This document shows, piece by piece, positions 7,326 to 13,718 of a stretch of 13,718 nucleotides of DNA. How positions within the stretch are numbered: position 1 is the stretch's first letter; each line of letters opens with the position of its first letter. The notes under the pieces were generated by a model. That model did not search any database, was not told the origin of the DNA, and saw only the letters and a program-made list of their open reading frames with translations. The position numbers and the translations under genes were made by a program. Source of the DNA: an uncultured Collinsella sp. (GTDB taxonomy: Bacteria > Actinomycetota > Coriobacteriia > Coriobacteriales > Coriobacteriaceae); NCBI GenBank assembly GCA_902496645.1, contig CABVBR010000043.1, positions 1-13,718 on the forward strand, read 5' to 3'.

Positions 7326-7340
7326 TGAGAGGGGATCTCA
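7326..7340 (+). promoter_or_regulatory. Ribosome-binding site inside a small hairpin, TSCPD gene
   Basis: GAGAGGGGA ends about six bases before the ATG at 7341, a strong Shine-Dalgarno. TGAGA (7326-7330) and TCTCA (7336-7340) are complementary and would place GGGGA in a five-base loop. The structure is short and might only modestly tune translation. A GATAAT at 7300-7305 could be a -10 element, but no matching -35 is visible. Confidence 0.4.
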
Positions 7341-7604
7341 ATGATTAGTTTTGACTACAAGCCTCAGGGTGTATGCTCTCGCAATATTCACCTCAATCTC
7401 TCTGACGATGGCAGCAAGGTGCTGGGCGTCGAGTTTACTGGCGGCTGCGATGGCAACCTCAAGGCCATCTCCAGGCTGGTCGAGGGCGCTCCCGCCGATC
7501 GCGTAATCGAGGTTCTCGCCGGCAATACCTGCGGTATGAAAAAGACCTCTTGCGCCGATCAGCTTACGCGCGCTATCGAGGCCGCTCGCGCAGAGATCGC
7601 CTAA
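7341..7604 (+). CDS. TSCPD domain protein (TIGR03905-like)
   Basis: This 87-residue protein consists almost entirely of one TSCPD domain. Family members share GVCS, a GGCxGN turn and TSCxDQ; here these read GVCS (10-13), GGCDGN (34-39) and TSCADQ (69-74). Cysteines 12, 36, 64 and 71 are spaced as in the family and suggest metal binding. The same domain occurs at the C-terminus of class II (B12-dependent) ribonucleotide reductases, but the stand-alone protein has no established role. The signature proline is alanine here. Its TAA shares one base with the ATG of the lipoprotein gene downstream, so the two are probably co-translated. Confidence 0.88.
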   Translation: MISFDYKPQGVCSRNIHLNLSDDGSKVLGVEFTGGCDGNLKAISRLVEGAPADRVIEVLAGNTCGMKKTSCADQLTRAIEAARAEIA

Positions 7605-8815
7605 TGAGCATCGCTGATCGCTTTAAGAATGGAATAACGCGTCGAGGTTTTGTGCTGGGTGGCGCCGCTACTGGTGCTGCTGCCGTACTGGCCGGTTGCT
7701 CGAAAAAAACGGGCACGAGTGATGACGCCGCTGGCGAGCCGCAGGTTATCAAGGACGATTCGAAGATTGTCTCGATCACTGATGAGTACGAAGCTGTTGA
7801 TATCGATCTTGAGCCCGCGGCCTCGTGGACGCTGCCGCTGGGCACGCTGCTGTACTACTGCGATGGCGACTACGCTGCCGCGATGATGGCGCCTGCTTCT
7901 GCCCTGCATGCCAATACGCTTGGTGTGCTCAACCTGGGCGATGGCTCGCTTACCACACTTATTGAGGATCCCATTGAGGGAACCGGTTATGCGTTTTACG
8001 ACGTTCGCGCGGGTGATGGCGTGTTCGCGTGGGTCGAGATGAACTTCGCCAATGCGTCTTGGAAGCTCTATGCGCAAAACCTTGCGGGCTCCTCCCTTAC
8101 CGGCAACGCTGTCGAGCTCGACCGCGGTGGCGAAAACTACGATCCGCCGCTCTTCACAGCGTATGGGTCGTCGGTCATCTGGTATAAGATGCCTTCGTCC
8201 GGCGGCACCAAGACGAGTAACGATTCGTACTGCTACCGTCAGTCGCCCAGCGAGTCCAAGCCTGAGACTATTTGGAAGTCGACGGGCCGTTTCGCATCCG
8301 CTCCGCGTGTGAGCGACGGCATCCTGACCATCTCGCCCCGCGTGCACAATGATGAGGGCGTCTATTACGGTATGACGGCGATCGACCTGACTGACGGCAA
8401 CAACACGAAGCGAGCTCAGCTGGTGCTTCCTTCGTCGGTTTCGCCTTTCGAGGCCGTGTATATGGGCGACACCTTCGTGTTCTCCATTGAGGCGACGTAT
8501 AGCGGTGTGGGTAGCCTGGGCAATATGGGCACCTATATCGGTAGCGAGGGCGGGCCGTACCTCTTCCTTTCGCGTGAGCCGCTCGCGTGCGCTGCGGGAA
8601 GGAAAAACAAATACCTGGTCAAAGTTCAGGCGTCGCATTTTTTGATTGACACTTCGGCTAAGACTTACGGCTCGCTTCTGTCGCCCGACCGAGCCTTGGA
8701 GTATGGCGATTATCCTGCTACGGCGGGTAAATCGAACTCGTTCTTAACGTACGCAACGGTGCGTAACAGCCAGGGAATTCCTGAGACAGTTACCGCTCGC
8801 TTGTTCTCTCTTTAG
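7604..8815 (+). CDS. Tat-exported lipoprotein of unknown function
   Basis: This is a 403-residue exported protein. The ATG at 7604 is chosen because it overlaps the preceding stop (TAATG) and begins a clean signal; an upstream in-frame start at 7550 would only add an unlikely Arg-rich stretch inside the previous gene. The signal has the twin-arginine motif TRRGFVLGG (Arg13-Arg14), then a hydrophobic run and the lipobox LAGC (Cys32). It should cross the membrane folded through Tat and be lipidated. The mature part (about 33-403) shows alternating beta-strand patterns such as DGVFAWVEM, SSVIWYKM and TFVFSIEA, suggesting a beta-propeller. No catalytic motif is recognised. Tat use hints at folding or cofactor binding before export. 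It pairs with the TSCPD gene for unknown reasons. Confidence 0.85.
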   Translation: MSIADRFKNGITRRGFVLGGAATGAAAVLAGCSKKTGTSDDAAGEPQVIKDDSKIVSITDEYEAVDIDLEPAASWTLPLGTLLYYCDGDYAAAMMAPASALHANTLGVLNLGDGSLTTLIEDPIEGTGYAFYDVRAGDGVFAWVEMNFANASWKLYAQNLAGSSLTGNAVELDRGGENYDPPLFTAYGSSVIWYKMPSSGGTKTSNDSYCYRQSPSESKPETIWKSTGRFASAPRVSDGILTISPRVHNDEGVYYGMTAIDLTDGNNTKRAQLVLPSSVSPFEAVYMGDTFVFSIEATYSGVGSLGNMGTYIGSEGGPYLFLSREPLACAAGRKNKYLVKVQASHFLIDTSAKTYGSLLSPDRALEYGDYPATAGKSNSFLTYATVRNSQGIPETVTARLFSL

Positions 8816-8874
8816 TCTCCGAGGGGTTAAAAAGGCGTCGACAGGGGAATAAGCGCGTTGTGACTATGAGTACC

Positions 8875-8913
8875 GCCCGCCGAGCTATCGCACCCATGCG
8901 ATACCCGGTGGGC
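8875..8913 (+). terminator. Long hairpin after lipoprotein gene, possible terminator or leader
   Basis: GCCCGCCG (8875-8882) pairs with CGGTGGGC (8906-8913, one G-T pair). TATCGCA (8886-8892) pairs perfectly with TGCGATA (8897-8903), with a four-base loop CCCA and a small internal bulge. No T tract follows. It may stop transcription inefficiently, or be part of the response-regulator leader. The rest of 8816-8968 shows only a TAAAAT (8924-8929) without a convincing -35. Confidence 0.5.
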
Positions 8914-8968
8914 TCAGGTGCGTTAAAATGAGCTTGTTCTTAGCTAATTGAGACAGGGGGGCCGTGTT

Positions 8969-9691
8969 ATGGCTTCAGATGCAAAAAAGATTCTGCTGGT
9001 CGAGGACGAGAAGGCAATCCGTGACGCTGTCGCTGCCTATCTCGAGCGCGAGGGCTATTGGGTTGTGGGCGTGGGCGACGGCCAGTCCGCTATCGAGGAG
9101 TTCGAGAAGCATCAGTTCGACCTGGTCGTGCTCGACCTCATGCTCCCTAAGATTCCCGGCGAGCGCGTTTGCCGCACCATTCGCGACACCTCGGATGTCC
9201 CCATCATTATGCTGACGGCCAAGGGCGAGATTGAGGACCGTATTATCGGCCTCGAGCTCGGTGCCGACGACTACCTGATCAAGCCGTTCTCGCCGCGCGA
9301 GCTTGTCGCGCGCGTGCGCGCCTTGTTCCGCCGTGCCCACCAGGCCGATGAGCCGGCCGTCGAGGTGCTCGACTTTGGCGATTTGGTCATTGACATCTCT
9401 GGCCACAAGATTTTGGTCGAGGGCAAGGAAGTCGACCTGACGGCTTCCGAGTTCAAGCTGCTCACCACGCTTGCCCGTCATCCCGGCCGCGTCTACAACC
9501 GCATGGAGCTGGTCGAGAAGGTGCTCGGCTACGACTTTGAGGGTTACGAGCGCACCATCGACAGCCACGTGAAGAACCTTCGCGCCAAGCTGGGCGACGA
9601 CCCCAAGAAGCCCAAGTGGCTCTACACCGTCCACGGTGTCGGCTACCGCTTCGAGGCTCCGACCAAGACCGATAAGTCGGACGAGAAATAA
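8969..9691 (+). CDS. OmpR/PhoB-family response regulator
   Basis: This 240-residue DNA-binding response regulator is the partner of the kinase that follows. The receiver domain (about 6-120) has acidic residues Glu12-Asp13, phosphoacceptor Asp56 (VLDLMLP), Thr83 and Lys105 (KPF). The winged-helix effector domain (about 130-232) carries ASEFKLL, ERTIDSHVKNLRAKL and VHGVGYRF, typical of OmpR/PhoB. The ATG at 8969 is chosen because AGGGGGG (8955-8961) lies seven bases upstream; a longer reading from the TTG at 8948 would run through that ribosome-binding site. Twelve bases separate it from the kinase gene. Target genes cannot be deduced. Confidence 0.96.
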   Translation: MASDAKKILLVEDEKAIRDAVAAYLEREGYWVVGVGDGQSAIEEFEKHQFDLVVLDLMLPKIPGERVCRTIRDTSDVPIIMLTAKGEIEDRIIGLELGADDYLIKPFSPRELVARVRALFRRAHQADEPAVEVLDFGDLVIDISGHKILVEGKEVDLTASEFKLLTTLARHPGRVYNRMELVEKVLGYDFEGYERTIDSHVKNLRAKLGDDPKKPKWLYTVHGVGYRFEAPTKTDKSDEK

Positions 9692-9703
9692 AGGAAATCA
9701 CAT

Positions 9704-11269
9704 ATGACACCTGCGCGCTTTGAAATCGGGCAAAAGCATAAGCAGGAGAACGAGGCGGGTTCCAAGGCTAGTTGGAACACGCCTCGTTCCGATTCACGGC
9801 CAACGATGAGCTATCCCTCGCGCATGGCCCTGGCTTTTGCCCTGACATCGCTCATGACGGTATTGGTGCTGGTGGGCGTCGTCTCCGTTGTATGGGGTAC
9901 GGTTTTTACGGACTACACGCGCTCCAATATCGTCGAGATTGCCAATTCCGCTGCCGAAAAGCTTGCGACATCGTACGAGGAAAACGGCAATTGGACTGCG
10001 GGCGAGCTACGTACGGTCGCGACATCAAGTTTGGTGTCCGACGACCTGAGTATGCAGGTCGTCAACAAGAAAGGCGTTGTCGTTTATGACGACTCATGGC
10101 CTTCGGCAAGCGCGACCGCCGATGTGCGCGAGAACGAATCGCCGTCGAGCAGCTCGAGCGGGAAAAAAGCATCGCATAGTCCGGTCTCGTCGGCTCCCAC
10201 CGGCTCCGATAGCGTTGCAAACGTCGAAATCATAACGTCTTCCGGCGAGCATGTCGGACAAGTAAAGCTGTGGGCCATCGGCTCCGATGCCTTGCTCACC
10301 AAGGCAGATTCTGCGTTTAGGGAGAAGACCTTTAACGCCATGGCGCTCGCCGCGGTTGTCGCCATTTGCATTTCGGTTGTTATCGGAGCGCTCATGTCGC
10401 GCATGCTCACCAAGCCGATTCATCGCATTACCAGCACGGCCAAGCAAATACGCGACGGCGATCTGTCCGCTCGAACGGGTTTGCGCGGCGACGATGAGAT
10501 TGATCAGCTGGGAGAGACCTTCGACGAGATGGCCACATCACTCGAGAAGGACATGAAGCACGAGAAGCGCCTGACCTCGGATGTCGCGCACGAGCTTCGC
10601 ACCCCGCTTATGGCCATGCTCGCAACGGTCGAGGCCATGCAGGATGGGGTATATCCCACCGACAACGAGCATCTGGAGACGGTTGCCTCCGAGACGCGCC
10701 GCCTGGCCCGTCTGGTGCAGCAGATGCTCGACCTGTCGCGTATGGAAAACAGCACCGCGCCGCTCAATCTTGAACCGGTAGATATGGTGCCGTTCGTGCG
10801 TTCGATCGTGAATGGTCAGGAGCGTCTATTCGCCGATCGCGATCTGCGCCTGCGCTTTGCGGATGAAACCCAAGGCCATGACGATGTCGTCGAGGCCGAT
10901 CCCGATATGATCACGCAGTGTGTCATCAACCTCTTGAGCAACGCCATGCGCTATACCCCCGAGGGTGGTTGGGTCGTGGTGTCGGTGCTCAGTGACCGCA
11001 AACACGTCAGCATCGCCGTTTCTGATACCGGCATCGGTATTGCCAAGGATGACTTGTCGCGCATCTTCGGCCGTTTTTGGCGCGCCGATGCCAGCCGTGC
11101 CCGTGAGGCGGGCGGTCTGGGCGTGGGCCTCGCCGTGACTAAACAGATCGTCGAGCGCCATCACGGCTACATATCCGTGGAGTCGGAGCTTGGAAAGGGT
11201 ACGACTTTTACGATTCATCTGCCTCGCGAGCACACGGCGGACGCGGCATCTACTACAATGGAGCACTAG
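9704..11269 (+). CDS. Membrane sensor histidine kinase
   Basis: This 521-residue kinase is expected to phosphorylate the response regulator encoded upstream. A 40-residue hydrophilic N-terminal extension precedes helix 1 (about 41-67). The extracellular sensor (about 68-209) includes a Ser-rich linker (ESPSSSSSGKK). Helix 2 lies at about 210-233, then HAMP (to about 285). The H box SDVAHELRTPL has phospho-accepting His296. The ATPase boxes are intact: N box NLLSNAMRYT (from 409), G1 DTGIGI (441), F box FGRFWR and G2 GGLGVGLAV (470). The ATG follows AAGGA by eight bases. A later in-frame ATG (residue 35) lacks a ribosome-binding site. The sensor region matches no ligand domain I recognise; the order resembles BaeS-type kinases. 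Confidence 0.96.
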   Translation: MTPARFEIGQKHKQENEAGSKASWNTPRSDSRPTMSYPSRMALAFALTSLMTVLVLVGVVSVVWGTVFTDYTRSNIVEIANSAAEKLATSYEENGNWTAGELRTVATSSLVSDDLSMQVVNKKGVVVYDDSWPSASATADVRENESPSSSSSGKKASHSPVSSAPTGSDSVANVEIITSSGEHVGQVKLWAIGSDALLTKADSAFREKTFNAMALAAVVAICISVVIGALMSRMLTKPIHRITSTAKQIRDGDLSARTGLRGDDEIDQLGETFDEMATSLEKDMKHEKRLTSDVAHELRTPLMAMLATVEAMQDGVYPTDNEHLETVASETRRLARLVQQMLDLSRMENSTAPLNLEPVDMVPFVRSIVNGQERLFADRDLRLRFADETQGHDDVVEADPDMITQCVINLLSNAMRYTPEGGWVVVSVLSDRKHVSIAVSDTGIGIAKDDLSRIFGRFWRADASRAREAGGLGVGLAVTKQIVERHHGYISVESELGKGTTFTIHLPREHTADAASTTMEH

Positions 11270-11328
11270 CTTTTCGCTATTCGGTGAAGGAGGGGTTTCG
11301 TCCCTGCCGCTCCGAGTTTGCGAAAACG

Positions 11329-11346
11329 TGCGGGAAAGAACCCGCA
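11329..11346 (+). other. Small hairpin upstream of purC
   Basis: TGCGGG (11329-11334) and CCCGCA (11341-11346) form a perfect six-base-pair stem with loop AAAGAA, 32 bases before the purC start. No T tract follows. It might be a weak terminator of the kinase transcript or a leader element. I find no known purine riboswitch core or convincing promoter in 11270-11378. Confidence 0.3.
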
Positions 11347-11378
11347 TTACTGTCGTATTTTGGTAAGGAGTGACTCAC

Positions 11379-12266
11379 GTGACAACGATGGAGCGTCGTC
11401 CGGATTCCCGTGGCAAGGTTCGTGATATCTACGATGCCGGTGAAAACCTGCTGATGGTCGCCACCGACCGCATTTCTGCGTTCGACTTCATTCTTCCCGA
11501 CGAGATTCCGTTTAAGGGAGAGGTGCTCAACCGCATCTCGGCATTCTGGTTCGATAAGTTTGCCGACATCGTTCCCAACCACCTCGTTTCCATCGACCCG
11601 GCGGATTTCCCTGAGGAGTTTGCTGAGTATCGTGACTACCTCGCCGGCCGCGCCATGCTGGTTAAGAAGGCCCAGACGATTCCTATCGAGTGCATCGTCC
11701 GCGGCTATCTGACCGGTTCGGGCAAGAAGACCTACGACGAGAACGGCACCGTCTGCGGCATCCAGTTGCCCGAGGGCCTGACGGAGGCCTCCAAGCTTCC
11801 CGAGCCGCTGTTCACGCCGTCCACGAAGGCCGAGATCGGTGACCACGACGAGAACATCTCGTTCGAGCGTTGCTGCGAGATCGTGGGCGAGGACATCGCC
11901 ACGCAGATTCGCGACCTGTCCCTCAAGATTTACAAGGCTGCCGCCGAGTACGCTGCGACCCGTGGCATCATCATCGCCGACACTAAGTTCGAGTTCGGTG
12001 TCATCGATGGCCGGGTCACGCTGATCGACGAGTGCCTCACGCCCGACTCCAGCCGTTTCTGGCCTGCCGCCAGCTACGAGGAGGGCAAGATTCAGCCCAG
12101 CTACGACAAGCAATTCGTCCGCAATTGGCTCAAGGCCAACTGGGATATGACGGGGGAGACTCCGCACCTGCCCGCCGAGGTCATCGATGGCACGTCCGAG
12201 CGCTATCGCGAGGCCTTCCAGATCATCACGGGCTCCCAGTTCACAAGCATGAAGGAGAACGCATAA
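11379..12266 (+). CDS. purC: SAICAR synthase
   Basis: Phosphoribosylaminoimidazole-succinocarboxamide synthase joins CAIR and aspartate with ATP to give SAICAR, the step just before the first PurB reaction. The 295 residues fit the longer, about 300-residue form of the family rather than the 237-residue E. coli form. Visible motifs are GKVRDIYD near the N-terminus, ATDRISAFD, signature 1 IPIECIVRGYL (from 101), IADTKFEFG, and signature 2 LIDECLTPDSSRFW (from 215). The GTG at 11379 is chosen because TAAGGAG ends eight bases upstream; the in-frame GTG at 11370 overlaps that site. The next gene begins at the base after its stop. Confidence 0.95.
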   Translation: MTTMERRPDSRGKVRDIYDAGENLLMVATDRISAFDFILPDEIPFKGEVLNRISAFWFDKFADIVPNHLVSIDPADFPEEFAEYRDYLAGRAMLVKKAQTIPIECIVRGYLTGSGKKTYDENGTVCGIQLPEGLTEASKLPEPLFTPSTKAEIGDHDENISFERCCEIVGEDIATQIRDLSLKIYKAAAEYAATRGIIIADTKFEFGVIDGRVTLIDECLTPDSSRFWPAASYEEGKIQPSYDKQFVRNWLKANWDMTGETPHLPAEVIDGTSERYREAFQIITGSQFTSMKENA

Positions 12267-12842
12267 GTGAGTACCCGTAGCGCCACGAACAAGCGTACGC
12301 AATCCCACGAGGTTACCGGGGTTGCGCGCAAGTCCGCCGCATCCGCCAAGCCCGCCCGTCAGGCAGCGAGCTCTGTCCGCGTCGTGCCGGCTTCGTCTAA
12401 GGCACGCCGCAAAGAGCTCGAGAAGGGCGAGAACCTCGAGGGCCTCTCTAAAGAGGAGAAGCGCGCCCGCAAGGCTAAGCAGCGCGCCAAGGAGGATCGC
12501 ATCTACACGGTGTCGAATATCCTTCTCAAGCAGGATGAGGACTACACCAAGCGCCGCCGCATCTGGTGGGCCGTGCTCGCTATCGGCATGGTGCTCGTCG
12601 TGGCCATTTGGGCTTCGCTGTACTTCGCTCCCGCTGGCATGGTGTCCAGCCCTGTCCAGATGGTCGGCATCGTTTTGTCCTACGTCGTCATTTTGGGTGA
12701 CTTCATCTACGACTTCGTTCGTATTCGTCCCCTGCGCAACATGTACCGCACGCAGGCCGAGGGCATGTCCGAGAACAAGCTCAACGCTCTTATTGAGCGC
12801 GCGGCTGCCGAGGAGGACAAAAAGGACTCCAAGAAGAAATAG
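12267..12842 (+). CDS. Two-helix membrane protein of unknown function
   Basis: I do not recognise this 191-residue protein. Residues 1-98 are hydrophilic and strongly basic, rich in Ala, Lys and Arg, with a likely helical charged stretch (LSKEEKRARKAKQRAKEDR). Two membrane helices at about 99-122 and 130-151 are joined by a short turn (PAGMVSSP). The C-terminal tail is charged and ends in lysines (KKDSKKK). The positive charges suggest both ends are cytoplasmic. The GTG start directly abuts the purC stop, and AAGGAG lies 11 bases upstream inside purC, so translation is probably coupled to purC. A strong terminator follows. The link to purine synthesis is by position only. Confidence 0.82.
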   Translation: MSTRSATNKRTQSHEVTGVARKSAASAKPARQAASSVRVVPASSKARRKELEKGENLEGLSKEEKRARKAKQRAKEDRIYTVSNILLKQDEDYTKRRRIWWAVLAIGMVLVVAIWASLYFAPAGMVSSPVQMVGIVLSYVVILGDFIYDFVRIRPLRNMYRTQAEGMSENKLNALIERAAAEEDKKDSKKK

Positions 12843-12875
12843 CGTTTGCATGCATATTTATCGCTAAGATATAAG

Positions 12876-12902
12876 GCGCGTCGTTTTTGCGGCGCGCTTT
12901 TT
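12876..12902 (+). terminator. Rho-independent terminator of the purC operon
   Basis: GCGCGTCG (12876-12883) pairs with CGGCGCGC (12890-12897), eight base pairs with one G-T pair and a six-base loop, followed by five T (12898-12902). It ends the purC-membrane protein transcript. A weak promoter for the next gene may overlap it: TTGCGG (12887-12892) and TATAGA (12910-12915), 17 bases apart. Confidence 0.9.
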
Positions 12903-12930
12903 ACTGTTCTATAGATAGATGGAGTGGCAC

Positions 12931-13718
12931 ATGATTCGAGCTGCCCTGACGGTCGAAGAGGCTCTGGAGGGCATGAAGGCCCTAGAGCCCAAGATTAAAA
13001 ACTATGCGCGCCTGGTTGTCCGCAAGGGCGTAAACGTCAAGCCCGGCCAGGAGGTTGTCGTTCAGTCTCCGGTCGAGTGCGCGCCGTTTGCGCGCGTGGT
13101 GGTCGCGGAGGCCTATGCCTCCGGTGCCGGTCACGTGACGGTTATTTGGGCCGATGACGCCGTGACGAGGCTCACGTACGAGCATGTCGAGAAAAGCTAT
13201 TTTGAGCAGACGCCCGAGTGGAAGCGCCTGCAGCTTGATTCCCTGGCCCAGGATGGTGCCTGCTTTATCTTTATCGAGGGTGCGGACCCTGCCGCCCTTA
13301 AGGGCATCGATCCCGCTAAGCCTGCTGCAGCTTCTAAGGCAAGGAACACGCAGTGCAAGGTCTTCCGCCGCGGACTGGACTACAACATCAACCCGTGGTG
13401 CATCGCCGGCGCGCCGGTCGTTGCCTGGGCGCGCGAGGTGTTCCCGGGAGACGCCGATGAGGTTGCAATCTATAAGCTGTGGAATGCGATTCTGCACACC
13501 GCTCGCGCCGATGGCCAGGACCCGGAGAGCGACTGGGAACTCCATGACGCCGCATTCGAAAAGAACCTGCGTTTCCTGAACGACAATCGTTTCGACTACC
13601 TGCATTACACCTCGGCAAATGGAACCGATCTGACGATTGGCATGACGAAAGGTCACGAGTGGGCCGGCGGCAAGGGCAAGACGCCCGATGGGCACCCCTT
13701 CTTCCCCAACATTCCCAC
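12931..13718 (+). CDS. M29-family (thermophilic-type) aminopeptidase, N-terminal part
   Basis: The first 262 residues of a metal-dependent aminopeptidase of peptidase family M29 (AmpS/PepS/aminopeptidase T type). It removes N-terminal residues from peptides, most likely in the cytoplasm, as there is no signal peptide. The ATG is preceded by GGAG six bases upstream. Diagnostic stretches are YARLVVRKGVNVKPGQEV near the N-terminus, and DLTIGMTKGHEWAGG and FFPNIP near the window end. Full-length members have about 400-415 residues, so about one third is missing. By family knowledge the metal-binding Glu and His residues begin just after FFPNIP, so catalytic competence cannot be judged here. Confidence 0.92.
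   Translation, partial: MIRAALTVEEALEGMKALEPKIKNYARLVVRKGVNVKPGQEVVVQSPVECAPFARVVVAEAYASGAGHVTVIWADDAVTRLTYEHVEKSYFEQTPEWKRLQLDSLAQDGACFIFIEGADPAALKGIDPAKPAAASKARNTQCKVFRRGLDYNINPWCIAGAPVVAWAREVFPGDADEVAIYKLWNAILHTARADGQDPESDWELHDAAFEKNLRFLNDNRFDYLHYTSANGTDLTIGMTKGHEWAGGKGKTPDGHPFFPNIP

Noticed and set aside
7601..8638. A 345-codon open frame on the minus strand opposite the Tat lipoprotein gene
   Set aside because: It is Arg-rich with no recognisable motif, while the + strand gene has a clear Tat signal and lipobox.
8948..8968. TTG start for the response regulator
   Set aside because: It would place the strong AGGGGGG ribosome-binding site inside the coding region, whereas the ATG at 8969 is correctly spaced from it and begins a normal receiver domain.
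11284..11373. A 29-residue frame (GTG start) between the kinase and purC, ending over the purC ribosome-binding site
   Set aside because: It has no ribosome-binding site of its own and no run of codons suggesting an attenuator peptide. A frame of this length is expected by chance in G+C-rich DNA.
11270..11378. Purine riboswitch in front of purC
   Set aside because: Only one short hairpin is present; the conserved three-way-junction core of purine riboswitches is not seen.
11277..12851. A 524-codon open frame on the minus strand opposite purC and the membrane-protein gene
   Set aside because: It mirrors two well-supported + strand genes and a terminator. Its translation is low-complexity and matches no family I know. 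Long antisense frames are common opposite G+C-rich genes.

Overview
The window is high-G+C, densely coded bacterial DNA with every convincing gene on the + strand. I infer an actinobacterial gut anaerobe of the class Coriobacteriia, probably Collinsella-like. The basis is the gene set (PurB, PurC, TSCPD protein, M29 aminopeptidase, c-di-GMP sensor), the G+C-rich codon use and a LAxTG-type sorting signal. No search was run to confirm the taxon.

Layout. 1-690 is the 3' half of purB (adenylosuccinate lyase), followed by a perfect-stem terminator. 691-986 is a 296-base gene-free leader holding that terminator, two small inverted repeats, an extended -10 candidate and a run of nine G. 987-4388 encodes a 1133-residue secreted, wall-anchored surface protein with Big2/Ig-like repeats. 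Just after it, 4401-4454 is a second copy of the last codons of purB, followed by another strong terminator. The surface-protein gene is therefore bracketed by direct repeats of the purB 3' end, which looks like the scar of an insertion at that site. The 5' half of the surface gene is also visibly A+T-richer than everything around it.

4559-7227 is a translationally coupled pair: an orphan amino-acid-type solute-binding protein and a membrane diguanylate cyclase. Together they plausibly form a ligand-sensing c-di-GMP unit. 7341-8815 holds a small four-cysteine TSCPD protein, overlapped by one base by a Tat-exported lipoprotein. 8969-11269 is an OmpR-family response regulator with its sensor histidine kinase. 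11379-12842 holds purC and an abutting gene for a small two-helix membrane protein of unknown function, closed by a terminator. 12931-13718 is the 5' two-thirds of an M29-family aminopeptidase that runs off the window.

Two genes of purine biosynthesis thus flank about 10.7 kb of surface and signalling genes. PurC acts at the SAICAR step; PurB acts at the next step and again in AMP formation. No tRNA, rRNA, CRISPR array, transposase or integrase was seen.
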